From: Euryarchaeota archaeon UBA105
Lineage (GTDB): Archaea; Thermoplasmatota; Poseidoniia; Poseidoniales; Thalassarchaeaceae
Reading direction: 5' to 3'
DNA length: 14,353 bases
Assembly: GCA_002496905.1 (NCBI GenBank)
Contig: DALV01000007.1
Coordinates: forward strand, 1-14,353
Part shown: positions 1 to 7,619 of the stretch, piece by piece
Numbering within the stretch: the stretch's first letter is position 1
Layout: each line of letters opens with the position of its first letter
Notes under the pieces: model-generated
The model's input: only the letters and a program-made list of their open reading frames with translations
The model's database searches: none
What the model was told of the DNA's origin: nothing
Position numbers and translations under genes: made by a program

Positions 1-1
1 T

Positions 2-2203
2 ATCGCAAGCGGTGGAGAGGTTCTCTGGGCAGGACCTCGCGCACCTTCTGAATTAGCCAGTGAATTTGATGGCAAGAGGGTCGAGGCCGCAGAGAAGATT
101 CGCGACTTCGGCGGTTCTGGCCTATATCCGTGTGATATGGTTGTAGCCTGCAATATCGCAGACCTATCTCGCACAGACCCATTCCCTACTCCATTCGTTA
201 CTCTTTCATTCGACCTAGAGACAAGCGTTCAACACAATACGATACTTTGCGCAGCGGTTGTAATTGCAAGAGAAGAATCTCGAACTGAGCACGAGTTCCG
301 TGGTTCAGAAAAAGAGATTTTGGAAGGTATGACCAGACTTGTTCGAGATGAAGATCCAGATTTCATCACTGGATATAATATCGATAATTTCGATCTACCT
401 AGGATTATTGAACGCGCTGAGGAAAATGCAGGAAAATCAAAATTTGAACAAGCCGCATTGTGCGGCTGGGGAAGAGTTCCAGCGATTGAGAGTGAATCAA
501 AGCGGCTTAGCCCAGACCGAGCTAGAAATCGAGTTTGGCGATTAACTGGTCGAATACCAATGGATGCTTGGTGGCAGGTTCGCCAAACCCTCCGTCCTGA
601 GAGAGAATCTCTTCGCTTTGTTGCAAACATGCTGTGGCCAGAGTCAGAAGATAAACAAAAACTCGACATCGATGCAAGCAAAATGGATGAGGAATGGGCT
701 GCTAGACCAGATGAAGTAATGGAATATTGTGTCAGAGATACCCATCTTCCTCTCGATATACTCGGTCACTTACAATCGGTAGAGCGTAAAGAAGCCCTAG
801 CGGCGGTTGCAAACACTACGGTTGAGACCGCCGCAGCCGGAACCACCAGTCAATGGATTGACTCACTGGTTATTCGCCTAGCAGACAAAGAAAAAATCGC
901 AGTTCCAATGACTCAATCCGGCCCACGTCGCCGCGACCAAATCGCTGGAGGCTATGTCCACGAAGTCGAGCCAGGAATACATCCATGGGTGGCTGTACTC
1001 GACTTCAAATCGATGTATCCATCGATTATGATTTCACAGAATATATGTTCCACAACTCTAGTTAGAGATGGAACTGAAGAAGATTCGCACAATGTATCCC
1101 CTACAACTTCGACAAGATACGTTTCTTCAGATGAGCGTCGAGGCTTAGTGCCTCGTTTGTTGAGTGAATTAATGGAGCAACGGGATTATCACAAATCCGA
1201 GTTGAAAAAGGCTAGAGAATCTGGTCAAGAAGAAGCCGCTTTCCTTCACGACCAATTACAATATGCGGTTAAGATTCTGATGAATTCTTTCTACGGAGTA
1301 TTCGCCTCCTCATTCTACCGTTTCACCCATCCAGATTTGGGCGCGAGTATTACTGAATGGGCTCGACACAATATTCGCACGATTATCAATAATGTCGAGA
1401 CCGACGGACACGATGTTGTATATTCGGACACGGACTCAATTTTTGTCAAAGCACCCGTTCAGCCAGATTCGCCGATTAATCGACCCCCGGAGAACTCCTT
1501 GGTCTTTGAAGACTGGAAAAATGCTAGGAAAGAGACTTTGTATTTTGGCAATTCACTGGCTGATAGATTCACCAAAGAAGGTGCTGAATTAGAATTTGAG
1601 ACAGCCCTCTCGGCCTTCTTTTCACATGGAGCGAAAAAGCGCTATGTCGGCCGAGTAGTTTGGCCCCGTGAAGAGATGTTGATTCGAGGCTATGAGGTCC
1701 GTCGCACGGATTCATTCCGCCTCCTAACCAGCACCATGACCGAGATGTTTGAATTGATTCTATCTAACGAAGAATGGTCTGCTGTAGAGATGTCAAAATC
1801 GGTAATTGATGATATCAGGGCAAAACGGGTAGAAGTGGCTGACCTTGTGATTTCTAGATCATGCAAAGGAAGTCTAAGGAGGGATGGAACTGTGGATTTC
1901 CATAAGACCTACAAGAATCCAGATTCCCTACCTTACGTGCGCGCGGCTAGACAAAGAATAGAGGCGGGACTTGGGTTCACACCTGGTATGAAAGTAGGTT
2001 GGATAGTAACCAACGGGAAAACATCGCCTATGACAGTTCAAGCTTGGATGGTAGATGAATTAGGCGTAGAACCTCCCGAGTACGATCCAGAGTTCTACGC
2101 TAAGCGATTGGCAACTGCACTAGGTAGAATTACCGAAGCCTTTGGTTGGAACGAGAAAGAATTACTGCAAGGCACTAGACAACAAACTCTCTTTGATTTC
2201 TAG
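2..2203 (+). CDS. polB: Family B DNA polymerase (PolB), 5'-truncated by the window edge
   Basis: Replicative or repair DNA polymerase with 3'-5' proofreading. The frame is open from base 2 with no stop, so the Met at 137 is internal and the true start lies upstream; 733 residues are present. Numbering from that Met: Exo I D26-L-E28, Exo II with N84-F-D86, Exo III Y197-C-V-R-D201, a GGY linker at 271-273, motif A D289-F-K-S-M-Y-P-S, motif B K379 to N-S-F-Y-G387, motif C D431-T-D433-S. A KKRY segment follows in the palm/thumb. All proofreading and polymerisation acidic residues are present, so the enzyme should be active. The three usual archaeal intein sites (motifs A, B and C) are uninterrupted. 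The protein ends in Q-Q-T-L-F-D-F, a PCNA-interacting (PIP) box. The missing N-terminus would hold most of the N-terminal domain. The downstream lipoprotein gene starts 24 nt after the stop. Confidence 0.95.
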   Translation: MASGGEVLWAGPRAPSELASEFDGKRVEAAEKIRDFGGSGLYPCDMVVACNIADLSRTDPFPTPFVTLSFDLETSVQHNTILCAAVVIAREESRTEHEFRGSEKEILEGMTRLVRDEDPDFITGYNIDNFDLPRIIERAEENAGKSKFEQAALCGWGRVPAIESESKRLSPDRARNRVWRLTGRIPMDAWWQVRQTLRPERESLRFVANMLWPESEDKQKLDIDASKMDEEWAARPDEVMEYCVRDTHLPLDILGHLQSVERKEALAAVANTTVETAAAGTTSQWIDSLVIRLADKEKIAVPMTQSGPRRRDQIAGGYVHEVEPGIHPWVAVLDFKSMYPSIMISQNICSTTLVRDGTEEDSHNVSPTTSTRYVSSDERRGLVPRLLSELMEQRDYHKSELKKARESGQEEAAFLHDQLQYAVKILMNSFYGVFASSFYRFTHPDLGASITEWARHNIRTIINNVETDGHDVVYSDTDSIFVKAPVQPDSPINRPPENSLVFEDWKNARKETLYFGNSLADRFTKEGAELEFETALSAFFSHGAKKRYVGRVVWPREEMLIRGYEVRRTDSFRLLTSTMTEMFELILSNEEWSAVEMSKSVIDDIRAKRVEVADLVISRSCKGSLRRDGTVDFHKTYKNPDSLPYVRAARQRIEAGLGFTPGMKVGWIVTNGKTSPMTVQAWMVDELGVEPPEYDPEFYAKRLATALGRITEAFGWNEKELLQGTRQQTLFDF

Positions 2204-2227
2204 GGATTACGGGAATCCGTAGGGTTG

Positions 2228-3433
2228 ATGACGACCACCATCACACCCATGACCATGAGAGGAGCGGGTGGATTGGCCCCGATGGTCGTATTGCTATTGC
2301 TCAGCGCGGCATTTGCAGGATGTTTGGAGACCTTCAGTTTGAATGGATCTCCAAGTGCAAAAATGAGTATTGACCCTGATGGGTCAGTGCGTGCCGGAGA
2401 TTCGGTTACCTTCAGCGCAGTAGGCTCTTCTGACCCAGACGCAGATGCTCTAACCTTCACATGGGATTTCGGTGATGGAAACCTCGGTGAGGGATTGACA
2501 ACCAGCCACTCCTATTCACAAGCGGGAGAATATATGGTAACTCTAACCGTAAGCGATGGAAATTACGAGACATCTGTTAGTGACACAATTTCTGTAATCG
2601 ACTCCTCAGCTAGGGAACCCAAAGCAGAGATAACTTCTGCAAAGGACGATGATTGTGATGGTGAGGATGCACCTGCAGGCTCCTTTGTACTAGTATGGGT
2701 GTGCGAGGACAAGGAAGAAAATGACAGAAGCATCACTGTAGAAACTTCAGTCACATTAGATGGTTCTGAGTCATGGGCAGGATGTAATCCAGATAATTCG
2801 GATTGTTACGCAGAAGAATATCTTGTTTCTTGGGAATGGGATTTGGACTTAGACACCGACTCCGATGAAGATGGTGATCCAGAGAACGATGTCGATGCAA
2901 CTGGAGAAACCGTCACTCTCGAAGATATGCCGGCCGGTTCATGGGACATCAAGTTGACAGTTAAAGACAACAATGGCCTAACGGACTCTGACGAATCAAC
3001 TCTCTACATTAACTACAGAGGGACCTGGACTGACTTTGTCATTGACCGAAGATATCAGGACCCGGTAATCATGACTTGGGATTACCCGGTAACCTACGAT
3101 AATGATGGACAGAATAAGATTCGATACCTAAGGACCAAACTAACCTACCCTGCAGAGGATGGTGACCAACCATTTGGCGGGGTTGATACTGAGAACAAAC
3201 TCGACCTATTCATCTTCAATGAGACCGATGAAGAGGTCGCGAACACTACCGGCGTTGGGGATGATAACAGAAACGCCGGTGACTGTCAATCGGATGACCG
3301 CTGTGTTTGGCTGGTAATTGGTGGCTCAACAGTAAGAGGATTTGAGCCTGGCACTTGGACCGTCGACCTGCAGAATGAGAAAACGCACAACACAGAGGTC
3401 AAGAGTTTGATAATTGAATTGCAATATCGATGA
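2228..3433 (+). CDS. PKD-domain surface lipoprotein
   Basis: Predicted secreted, membrane-anchored protein of 401 residues. An n-region containing MRGAGG is followed by a hydrophobic stretch and the lipobox A-G-C (Cys32), so a lipid-anchored extracytoplasmic location is likely. A PKD domain follows at about 43-125 with the signature W-D-F-G-D-G (79-84). A second, PKD-like beta domain lies at about 132-264, with an acidic D-x-D-x-D loop around 205-223 that resembles calcium-binding loops. The C-terminal beta-rich region (about 267-401) resembles pre-peptidase/jelly-roll folds but is not assignable. Cysteines occur in close pairs (143/159, 186/193 and one pair near the C-terminus), suggesting disulfides. 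Start choice: TTG at 2225 directly precedes ATG at 2228, and ATGs at 2249 and 2255 would give a shorter, more typical signal peptide. PKD domains usually mediate protein or polysaccharide contacts; the actual ligand is unknown. It lies 24 nt after polB, possibly cotranscribed. Confidence 0.85.
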   Translation: MTTTITPMTMRGAGGLAPMVVLLLLSAAFAGCLETFSLNGSPSAKMSIDPDGSVRAGDSVTFSAVGSSDPDADALTFTWDFGDGNLGEGLTTSHSYSQAGEYMVTLTVSDGNYETSVSDTISVIDSSAREPKAEITSAKDDDCDGEDAPAGSFVLVWVCEDKEENDRSITVETSVTLDGSESWAGCNPDNSDCYAEEYLVSWEWDLDLDTDSDEDGDPENDVDATGETVTLEDMPAGSWDIKLTVKDNNGLTDSDESTLYINYRGTWTDFVIDRRYQDPVIMTWDYPVTYDNDGQNKIRYLRTKLTYPAEDGDQPFGGVDTENKLDLFIFNETDEEVANTTGVGDDNRNAGDCQSDDRCVWLVIGGSTVRGFEPGTWTVDLQNEKTHNTEVKSLIIELQYR

Positions 3434-3457
3434 ACTGCGACGAAGAATTAACCCTCT

Positions 3458-3471
3458 AATTCAGTTGAATT
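3458..3471. repeat. Perfect dyad AATTCA-GT-TGAATT
   Basis: Six-base arms separated by two bases, located 24 bp after the lipoprotein stop and 71 bp before the EF-1A start. It could be an operator for a dimeric regulator or part of the upstream gene's 3' end. No function is shown by sequence alone. Confidence 0.5.
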
Positions 3472-3476
3472 GACGC

Positions 3477-3491
3477 CTCCCCTATGGGGAG
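3477..3491 (+). terminator. Hairpin CTCCCC-TAT-GGGGAG upstream of EF-1A
   Basis: A perfect GC-rich 6-bp stem with a three-base loop lies 43 bp past the lipoprotein stop. It ends only 4 bp before the candidate TATA element. There is no following T-run, so termination is uncertain; it could equally be a DNA operator next to the EF-1A promoter. Confidence 0.4.
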
Positions 3492-3495
3492 AGAT

Positions 3496-3504
3496 TCAAA
3501 TAGG
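3496..3504 (+). promoter_or_regulatory. Candidate TATA element (TCAAATAGG) of the EF-1A/uS10 operon
   Basis: AT-rich box in the only intergenic gap before EF-1A. A start site about 25 bp downstream would leave a short leader that still contains the GAGGTGG ribosome-binding site. The identical 9-mer occurs upstream of the coiled-coil gene at 12000-12008, which supports it being a promoter element. Confidence 0.4.
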
Positions 3505-3530
3505 CATCATTGGTCGGCGGGCCACACTTA

Positions 3531-3537
3531 GAGGTGG
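3531..3537 (+). promoter_or_regulatory. Ribosome binding site GAGGTGG for EF-1A
   Basis: Strong Shine-Dalgarno match 5 nt upstream of ATG 3543. It fixes the start there and excludes the longer reading from TTG 3510. Confidence 0.75.
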
Positions 3538-3542
3538 ATATT

Positions 3543-4826
3543 ATGAGTTCACAGTGGGAAGATAAGAGCAAGCCGCACCTTAACATCGTGTTTATTGGAC
3601 ACGTAGATCATGGAAAGTCAACAACCGTAGGACGTTTATTACTAGATACAGGTCACATCGAAGGTCACGTTATCGAAAAGAACGAAAAACTCGCTGCTGA
3701 GGCAGGTAAGGCTGGATTTGGTCTTGCTTACGTTATGGATGGTCTGAAGGAAGAGCGCGAGCGTGGTATCACTATCGATGTCGCGCACAAGGAGCTTTTC
3801 ACTCCAAACTATTACTTCACAATCATCGATGCTCCAGGGCACCGTGACTTCGTGAAGAACATGATCACAGGAACCAGCCAGGCTGATGCCGCTGTTCTAC
3901 TATGTGCGGCTAACGATGGTGTTAACGCGCAGACTCGTGAGCACGCTTTCCTAGCAAAGGTTCTGGGAGTCAAGCAACTGATTGTTAACGTCAACAAGAT
4001 GGACATCAGTGGTGTAGACTACTCCGAGGACAAGTACAATCAGACAGTGACAGAGGTAGATAACCTACTCAAGCTATCAGGATTTAATCCGGCTGATGTA
4101 CCAAAGATTCCTTGTTCCTCTTTCAATGGAGAGAATCTATTCAACAAGTCTGACAACATGCCTTGGTACAAGGGACCTACTCTATTCGAAGCAATTGATG
4201 GAATTCAGATGCCTCCAAAGCCTGTTGACAGGCCACTCAGGCTACCTGTACAAGACGTCTACAAGATTAGCGGAATTGGAACTGTGCCAGTCGGTAAGGT
4301 AGAGACTGGTGTTCTAGAAAGAGGCAAGACAGTTGTATTCAACCCAAGCCAGAAGTCTGCTGAAGTAAAGGACATTGAGATGCACCACACCAGCCACGCA
4401 AAGGCTGAGCCTGGTGATAACGTTGGATTCAACGTTCGTGGACTAGCAGCTAACGACATCCGAAGAGGAGACGTAGCAGGTTACGCGGACAGCGAGCCAA
4501 TGTTCGTACGTCACGATGAGACATTTGTTGGCCAGATCCAACTTATGGAGATTCCAAAGGCAATTGGCGCAGGATACACTCCTGTATTCCACGCACACAC
4601 TGCACAGGTAGCAGTTAGATTCGTAGAACTTCTAGAGAATTCCAAGACTAAGGAAGCAAACCCACCGTTCCTAAAGACCGGTGACGCTGCTCTAGTTCGC
4701 TTCGCTCCAACAAAGCCAATGGCAATTGAGCAAATGGATAAATTCCCTGAATTGTCAAGATTCGCTATCCGTGACATGGGTAAGACCGTGGCTGCTGGCG
4801 TTTGCTTGAAGATTGACAAGAAGTGA
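3543..4826 (+). CDS. tuf: Translation elongation factor EF-1A (aEF1A)
   Basis: GTPase that delivers aminoacyl-tRNA to the ribosome; 427 residues, the usual length of archaeal EF-1A. G1 is G19-H-V-D-H-G-K-S26, the switch I region contains R-G-I-T77-I-D, G3 is D96-A-P-G99, G4 is N151-K-M-D154 and G5 lies around S192-S193. Domains 2 and 3 fill about 225-427. The start is ATG 3543, chosen because of the GAGGTGG sequence just upstream and because [14 protein letters not shown] matches the compact N-terminus of the family. uS10 follows 37 nt downstream, the conserved tail of the archaeal str operon. The usual upstream partners (rps12, rps7, fusA) are absent here, and a lipoprotein gene precedes instead, so transcription probably begins in the 3434-3542 gap. 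Confidence 0.98.
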   Translation: MSSQWEDKSKPHLNIVFIGHVDHGKSTTVGRLLLDTGHIEGHVIEKNEKLAAEAGKAGFGLAYVMDGLKEERERGITIDVAHKELFTPNYYFTIIDAPGHRDFVKNMITGTSQADAAVLLCAANDGVNAQTREHAFLAKVLGVKQLIVNVNKMDISGVDYSEDKYNQTVTEVDNLLKLSGFNPADVPKIPCSSFNGENLFNKSDNMPWYKGPTLFEAIDGIQMPPKPVDRPLRLPVQDVYKISGIGTVPVGKVETGVLERGKTVVFNPSQKSAEVKDIEMHHTSHAKAEPGDNVGFNVRGLAANDIRRGDVAGYADSEPMFVRHDETFVGQIQLMEIPKAIGAGYTPVFHAHTAQVAVRFVELLENSKTKEANPPFLKTGDAALVRFAPTKPMAIEQMDKFPELSRFAIRDMGKTVAAGVCLKIDKK

Positions 4827-4851
4827 ATTTGGTAACATAGGCTGAGGACTC

Positions 4852-4860
4852 GGAGAGGGT
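4852..4860 (+). promoter_or_regulatory. Ribosome binding site for uS10
   Basis: The purine run GGAGAGGGT lies 3 nt before ATG 4864, with its GAGG core spaced 5 nt from the start. This supports independent initiation on a shared EF-1A/uS10 transcript. Confidence 0.6.
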
Positions 4861-4863
4861 ACT

Positions 4864-5193
4864 ATGGCCGTTATCACCAAAATCAAGCTGACTGGTGAAA
4901 ACCACGAAGATGTCGACATGGTATGTGGGCAGATTAAGGCAATTTGTGACGAGACAGGCGTTGACCTACGCGGGCCAATTCCCCTCCCAACTCGCAAATT
5001 GGTAGTTCCATGCCGCAAGAGCCCAGATGGCGAAGGCGCTGAAACATGGGATCATTGGGAAATGCGAATTCACAAGCGACTTCTGGAACTTGTGACATCT
5101 GCTGCTAAGGACGAAAAGGCACTACGCCGAGTCCTGCGCTTAGACTATCCTGACTCGGTTACAATCGAGTTGTCTCTAAGGCACCTAGGTTGA
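4864..5193 (+). CDS. rpsJ: 30S ribosomal protein uS10
   Basis: Small-subunit head protein of 109 residues, at the upper end of the archaeal and eukaryotic S10/S20e range. Recognisable family segments are the N-terminal K-I-K-L-T-G strand, the loop around G-P-I-P-L-P-T-R-K, the basic segment W-E-M-R-I-H-K-R-L and the C-terminal segment with V-T-I-E-L. The loop and the H-K-R segment contact 16S rRNA in the family. The start codon follows a good ribosome-binding site. It sits 37 nt after EF-1A, as in many archaeal genomes, and is presumably cotranscribed. Its stop is only 5 nt from the stop of the convergent peptidase gene. Confidence 0.96.
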   Translation: MAVITKIKLTGENHEDVDMVCGQIKAICDETGVDLRGPIPLPTRKLVVPCRKSPDGEGAETWDHWEMRIHKRLLELVTSAAKDEKALRRVLRLDYPDSVTIELSLRHLG

Positions 5194-5198
5194 TTCCA

Positions 5199-6551
5199 TC
5201 ACTGGAACGCTTCGTCTTTTGCTAGACTCCCCATTGGGTCCCAAGCTGGAAGTACGACTGGTTCAGTCATCATACCGGCCTTCATATCCTCAGAGAGATA
5301 TTTGCTTGGACATGCAATCTCGAACATGTGTTCGTCGTACCATGAATCGTTCATCGTGTAGAATCCCTTTCTGCCAGATTGCTCAGCTCCCCATGAATTT
5401 TCAACACGCCACCTTCGTGGTTTTCCATCTACTACATCGACACCGGTAAACAGCATAGCGTGTGTCATCATAGTCTGGCTATACCTAAGTCGGTCGGCTT
5501 TATTCATGCCAAATTCAGCGCCGTATAAGGCTCCGAAATCGAATAACTTGGCGTCCCAAAGTCCTCTCTTTCGGTGCATTTGCTTCCCTACATCACACCC
5601 CATCCAAACAGGTAATCCATCCTCCAATAGGCTCTGAGTGATGCCTTTCATCTCCTCACTTGGAACATTCAGATAGACCACCGGTGGTCCTCCAGTAACA
5701 TTTTGCAAATAGTCAACAGTATAGGTTTGGTAGTAGTCGTTCCTTGGATCGTTTACGATGCAAACATAGTCTTCCCAATCGATTTCAACGAACTCTTTCG
5801 CGAATTCTTGAGGAGTCATTATTCCTCTACGATGTAACTTGCCGTCTTTGTCCTCCCATTGCCAATCGAACTTTTCTGGCGGAGTTCCCAGATGGATGCA
5901 AAGAATTCTCCAGATGTCTGCAAGCCGCGAATCTTTGTGCGCACGAGCCTCTGCAGTACTACCACCGGAATCGAGGATTTCACGAATCTCACAAGCTCCT
6001 GTTCTCAATATGTCCTTGAGATTTGCATTCATGTAGCGAGTACTGGATGAAGATTTAGATTCAGGATAAGCCGATTTTGGAACTAGTCCGTGCTTTCTAA
6101 TCAGATTCATCGCCATATTCCATTGCCCACCATCTCCTATTGGGTCACCTAGTAGGAAACCGATTGTGCGGTCATCGACAGGGCGGTCGGCGGTCTCAAT
6201 AATCGCTTCATAGAAGTGGTTGGCCCGCTCAAATTTGTCCCAGAAGTGAATGTGAGCCTGACTAAATTCGAAATTTTTCACATTCATCTTCTTCATTGTG
6301 CTTGGCCGAAATAAGTTCAATGTAGCGAATAGCCAACAACGGCCGCTTCTCTTTTGATGAGTCACCTTCCATTTGTCCAATTTAATTGAGAATGAAAAAT
6401 CGATTTCTTGAACTAAATCTCTATCCAAAGCCACTTCCAACAATTCGTTGTTTGAGACCGCGTTTTGAGCTAATTTCGCTGAGGGGTCAGCATCGAATGT
6501 TTTGCGTAATTCTTTTACTCTATTTTTGCTAATCATCTTACCCATGGCCAT
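5199..6551 (-). CDS. C1B-family cysteine aminopeptidase (bleomycin hydrolase / PepC type)
   Basis: Cytoplasmic papain-fold peptidase of 450 residues, matching bleomycin hydrolases, yeast Gal6 and bacterial PepC (about 440-455). The oxyanion Gln66 and nucleophile Cys72 lie in H-Q-K-R-S-G-R-C-W, the catalytic His364 in T-H-A-M-L-F-T-G-V, and Asn385 in V-E-N-S-W-G, so the active site is complete. No signal peptide is present. Family members form hexameric barrels with active sites inside, and the C-terminal arm limits cleavage to N-terminal residues. The conserved end P-A-W-D-P-M-G-S-L-A is present but is followed by K-D-E-A-F-Q, longer than usual. ATG 6551 is the first start; ATG 6545 or 6536 are alternatives, and the only SD-like GAGGT lies 14 nt upstream. 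It is 52 nt downstream of the GINS gene on the same strand, so cotranscription is likely. Such enzymes are known mainly from bacteria and eukaryotes, so acquisition by transfer is possible. Confidence 0.93.
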   Translation of the reverse strand: MAMGKMISKNRVKELRKTFDADPSAKLAQNAVSNNELLEVALDRDLVQEIDFSFSIKLDKWKVTHQKRSGRCWLFATLNLFRPSTMKKMNVKNFEFSQAHIHFWDKFERANHFYEAIIETADRPVDDRTIGFLLGDPIGDGGQWNMAMNLIRKHGLVPKSAYPESKSSSSTRYMNANLKDILRTGACEIREILDSGGSTAEARAHKDSRLADIWRILCIHLGTPPEKFDWQWEDKDGKLHRRGIMTPQEFAKEFVEIDWEDYVCIVNDPRNDYYQTYTVDYLQNVTGGPPVVYLNVPSEEMKGITQSLLEDGLPVWMGCDVGKQMHRKRGLWDAKLFDFGALYGAEFGMNKADRLRYSQTMMTHAMLFTGVDVVDGKPRRWRVENSWGAEQSGRKGFYTMNDSWYDEHMFEIACPSKYLSEDMKAGMMTEPVVLPAWDPMGSLAKDEAFQ

Positions 6552-6603
6552 GCACCGCAGGTGTTACCTCGTTGAAAGGCGCTGGATAATCATTGGCGCG
6601 TGT

Positions 6604-7473
6604 TCAGAGTGGCGCAGCAACTGCCAATCCAGCGGCGATTAGAGTCTCTGCAATCAGGCTTGGACAAGACTCCACATCGCCTTCGACCAATGTAATCTCC
6701 GAACCATCTTCGGCGATTATTGGGTCTGATAAATCTTGTAGAATTCTAATTCTCATCAAATCTCCACCAATGGTCTCTGAAACACTGATTTCTTCTGGCG
6801 GATGAGGGTCTGCACCTGTTGCTCGATCAGGAAACCCATCCATTGCCCGAATCCGATCTTCCTCGTCAAATTCTGGATCGTCCCAAGTTTCGTTGGGTTC
6901 GGCCATAGGGGCTGGAGGTGGAGATTGTAGTTCTGGTTCAGGAGTAGGTTCAGTGAACTCGGTAAGAGAAGCATCTGGGCTAGGTGCCGGAGGCGAAGCG
7001 GAGTTAGTTCCTCCATTACTTCCGTTGACTAATTCTTTCCAAGCGACATCGTGCTTGTATTTGTCAACCAAGTGACCCAGACTCTGATAGTAGGCCCTCT
7101 CGGTAGGGTCATGCCTCTCCCAATCTATTACGCTGAGGTGTTGTAAGGCTGCTGCGGCCTCAGCTCCTCCGCCTTTCATCAGATTGACTAAAACCGCGTG
7201 CTGGGTAAATGCGTTCAAGCGGATACGTGTTAGGTCGGTCACCAATGTTCTGACATTGCCGAGCCTACGAGTTTGCAATTGCGCCTTTGCTGTCATTCCT
7301 TCGGATTGAACAGTCTCAGAGAGTTCGGCTTCCAAACTCGCGGTTAATTGGCCTACAGAAGCCCAGAAGTCCGGTAATGGAAGTTCTACTGGGCCGGCAG
7401 ATGACTTCTGCTTTCGAGCCACCTCAAAGAGGGCCTTTTCGACCGCCTGTAGTTGGTTTTTGCTTAACCTCAT
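6604..7473 (-). CDS. Archaeal GINS subunit (Gins51/Gins15 type)
   Basis: Probable component of the CMG-like replicative helicase complex (MCM, GINS, RecJ/Cdc45). The A domain covers about 1-150 and is helical, with the L-T-R-I-R-L-N-A-F helix and the E-R-A-Y-Y-Q-S-L segment typical of GINS. A Pro/Glu/Ser-rich linker (about 151-238) joins it to a small B domain (about 240-289): R-I-R-I-L-Q-D-L, then D-G-S-E, then V-E-G-D-V-E-S, then an L-I-A-A-G-L-A helix. A-then-B order with the B domain at the C-terminus identifies the Gins51 class rather than Gins23. Start: ATG 7473 is preferred because GGAGG lies 8 nt upstream; an earlier in-frame ATG at 7488 has a purine run only one base before it and would place that GGAGG inside the coding sequence. 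The protein has 289 residues from this start. The assignment rests on pattern recognition of a divergent family. Confidence 0.8.
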   Translation of the reverse strand: MRLSKNQLQAVEKALFEVARKQKSSAGPVELPLPDFWASVGQLTASLEAELSETVQSEGMTAKAQLQTRRLGNVRTLVTDLTRIRLNAFTQHAVLVNLMKGGGAEAAAALQHLSVIDWERHDPTERAYYQSLGHLVDKYKHDVAWKELVNGSNGGTNSASPPAPSPDASLTEFTEPTPEPELQSPPPAPMAEPNETWDDPEFDEEDRIRAMDGFPDRATGADPHPPEEISVSETIGGDLMRIRILQDLSDPIIAEDGSEITLVEGDVESCPSLIAETLIAAGLAVAAPL

Positions 7474-7481
7474 AGCCTCTG

Positions 7482-7486
7482 CCTCC
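7482..7486 (-). promoter_or_regulatory. Ribosome binding site GGAGG deciding the GINS start
   Basis: GGAGG on the minus strand, 8 nt before ATG 7473. It overlaps the G of the alternative ATG at 7488, so only one of the two starts can use it; this favours 7473. Confidence 0.55.
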
Positions 7487-7496
7487 ATACTCCCGA

Positions 7497-7587
7497 AGCG
7501 GTTCGTATGGGAGCGTGCCGAGTCGCTAAATCAACCATTCCGTCAGACTCGCTGCTGTGCCCACATAGAGTGCGGTTCGAGCCGCTG
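7497..7587 (+). other. Non-coding stretch with nested self-complementarity
   Basis: This is the gap between the divergent GINS gene and tRNA-Leu. AGCGGTTC (7497-7504) can pair with GAGCCGCT (7580-7587) using one G-U pair. Inside it, CGAGTC (7519-7524) pairs with GACTCG (7546-7551). The 8-mer GCGGTTCG occurs at both 7498 and 7572. No reading frame is convincing, and no cloverleaf can be closed. It may be a leader or small RNA, or simply promoter DNA. Confidence 0.25.
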
Positions 7588-7619
7588 GAATCAAGAGGGT
7601 ATTGCGCCTCCGATATTGT

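Noticed and set aside
229..681. Minus-strand frame of 150 residues inside polB
   Set aside because: It overlaps the Exo I to Exo III region of a well-supported polymerase and has no domain of its own.
2204..2218. GGATT-ACGGG-AATCC mini hairpin after the polB stop
   Set aside because: Five A/T-rich pairs and no T-run; too weak to call a terminator.
3510..3542. Extended N-terminus for EF-1A from TTG 3510
   Set aside because: GAGGTGG 5 nt before ATG 3543 and the usual EF-1A N-terminus fix the later start.
7500..7600. A second tRNA upstream of tRNA-Leu
   Set aside because: The B-box-like GGTTCGAGCC cannot form a 5-bp T stem with a 7-nt loop, and no anticodon arm can be placed on either strand.
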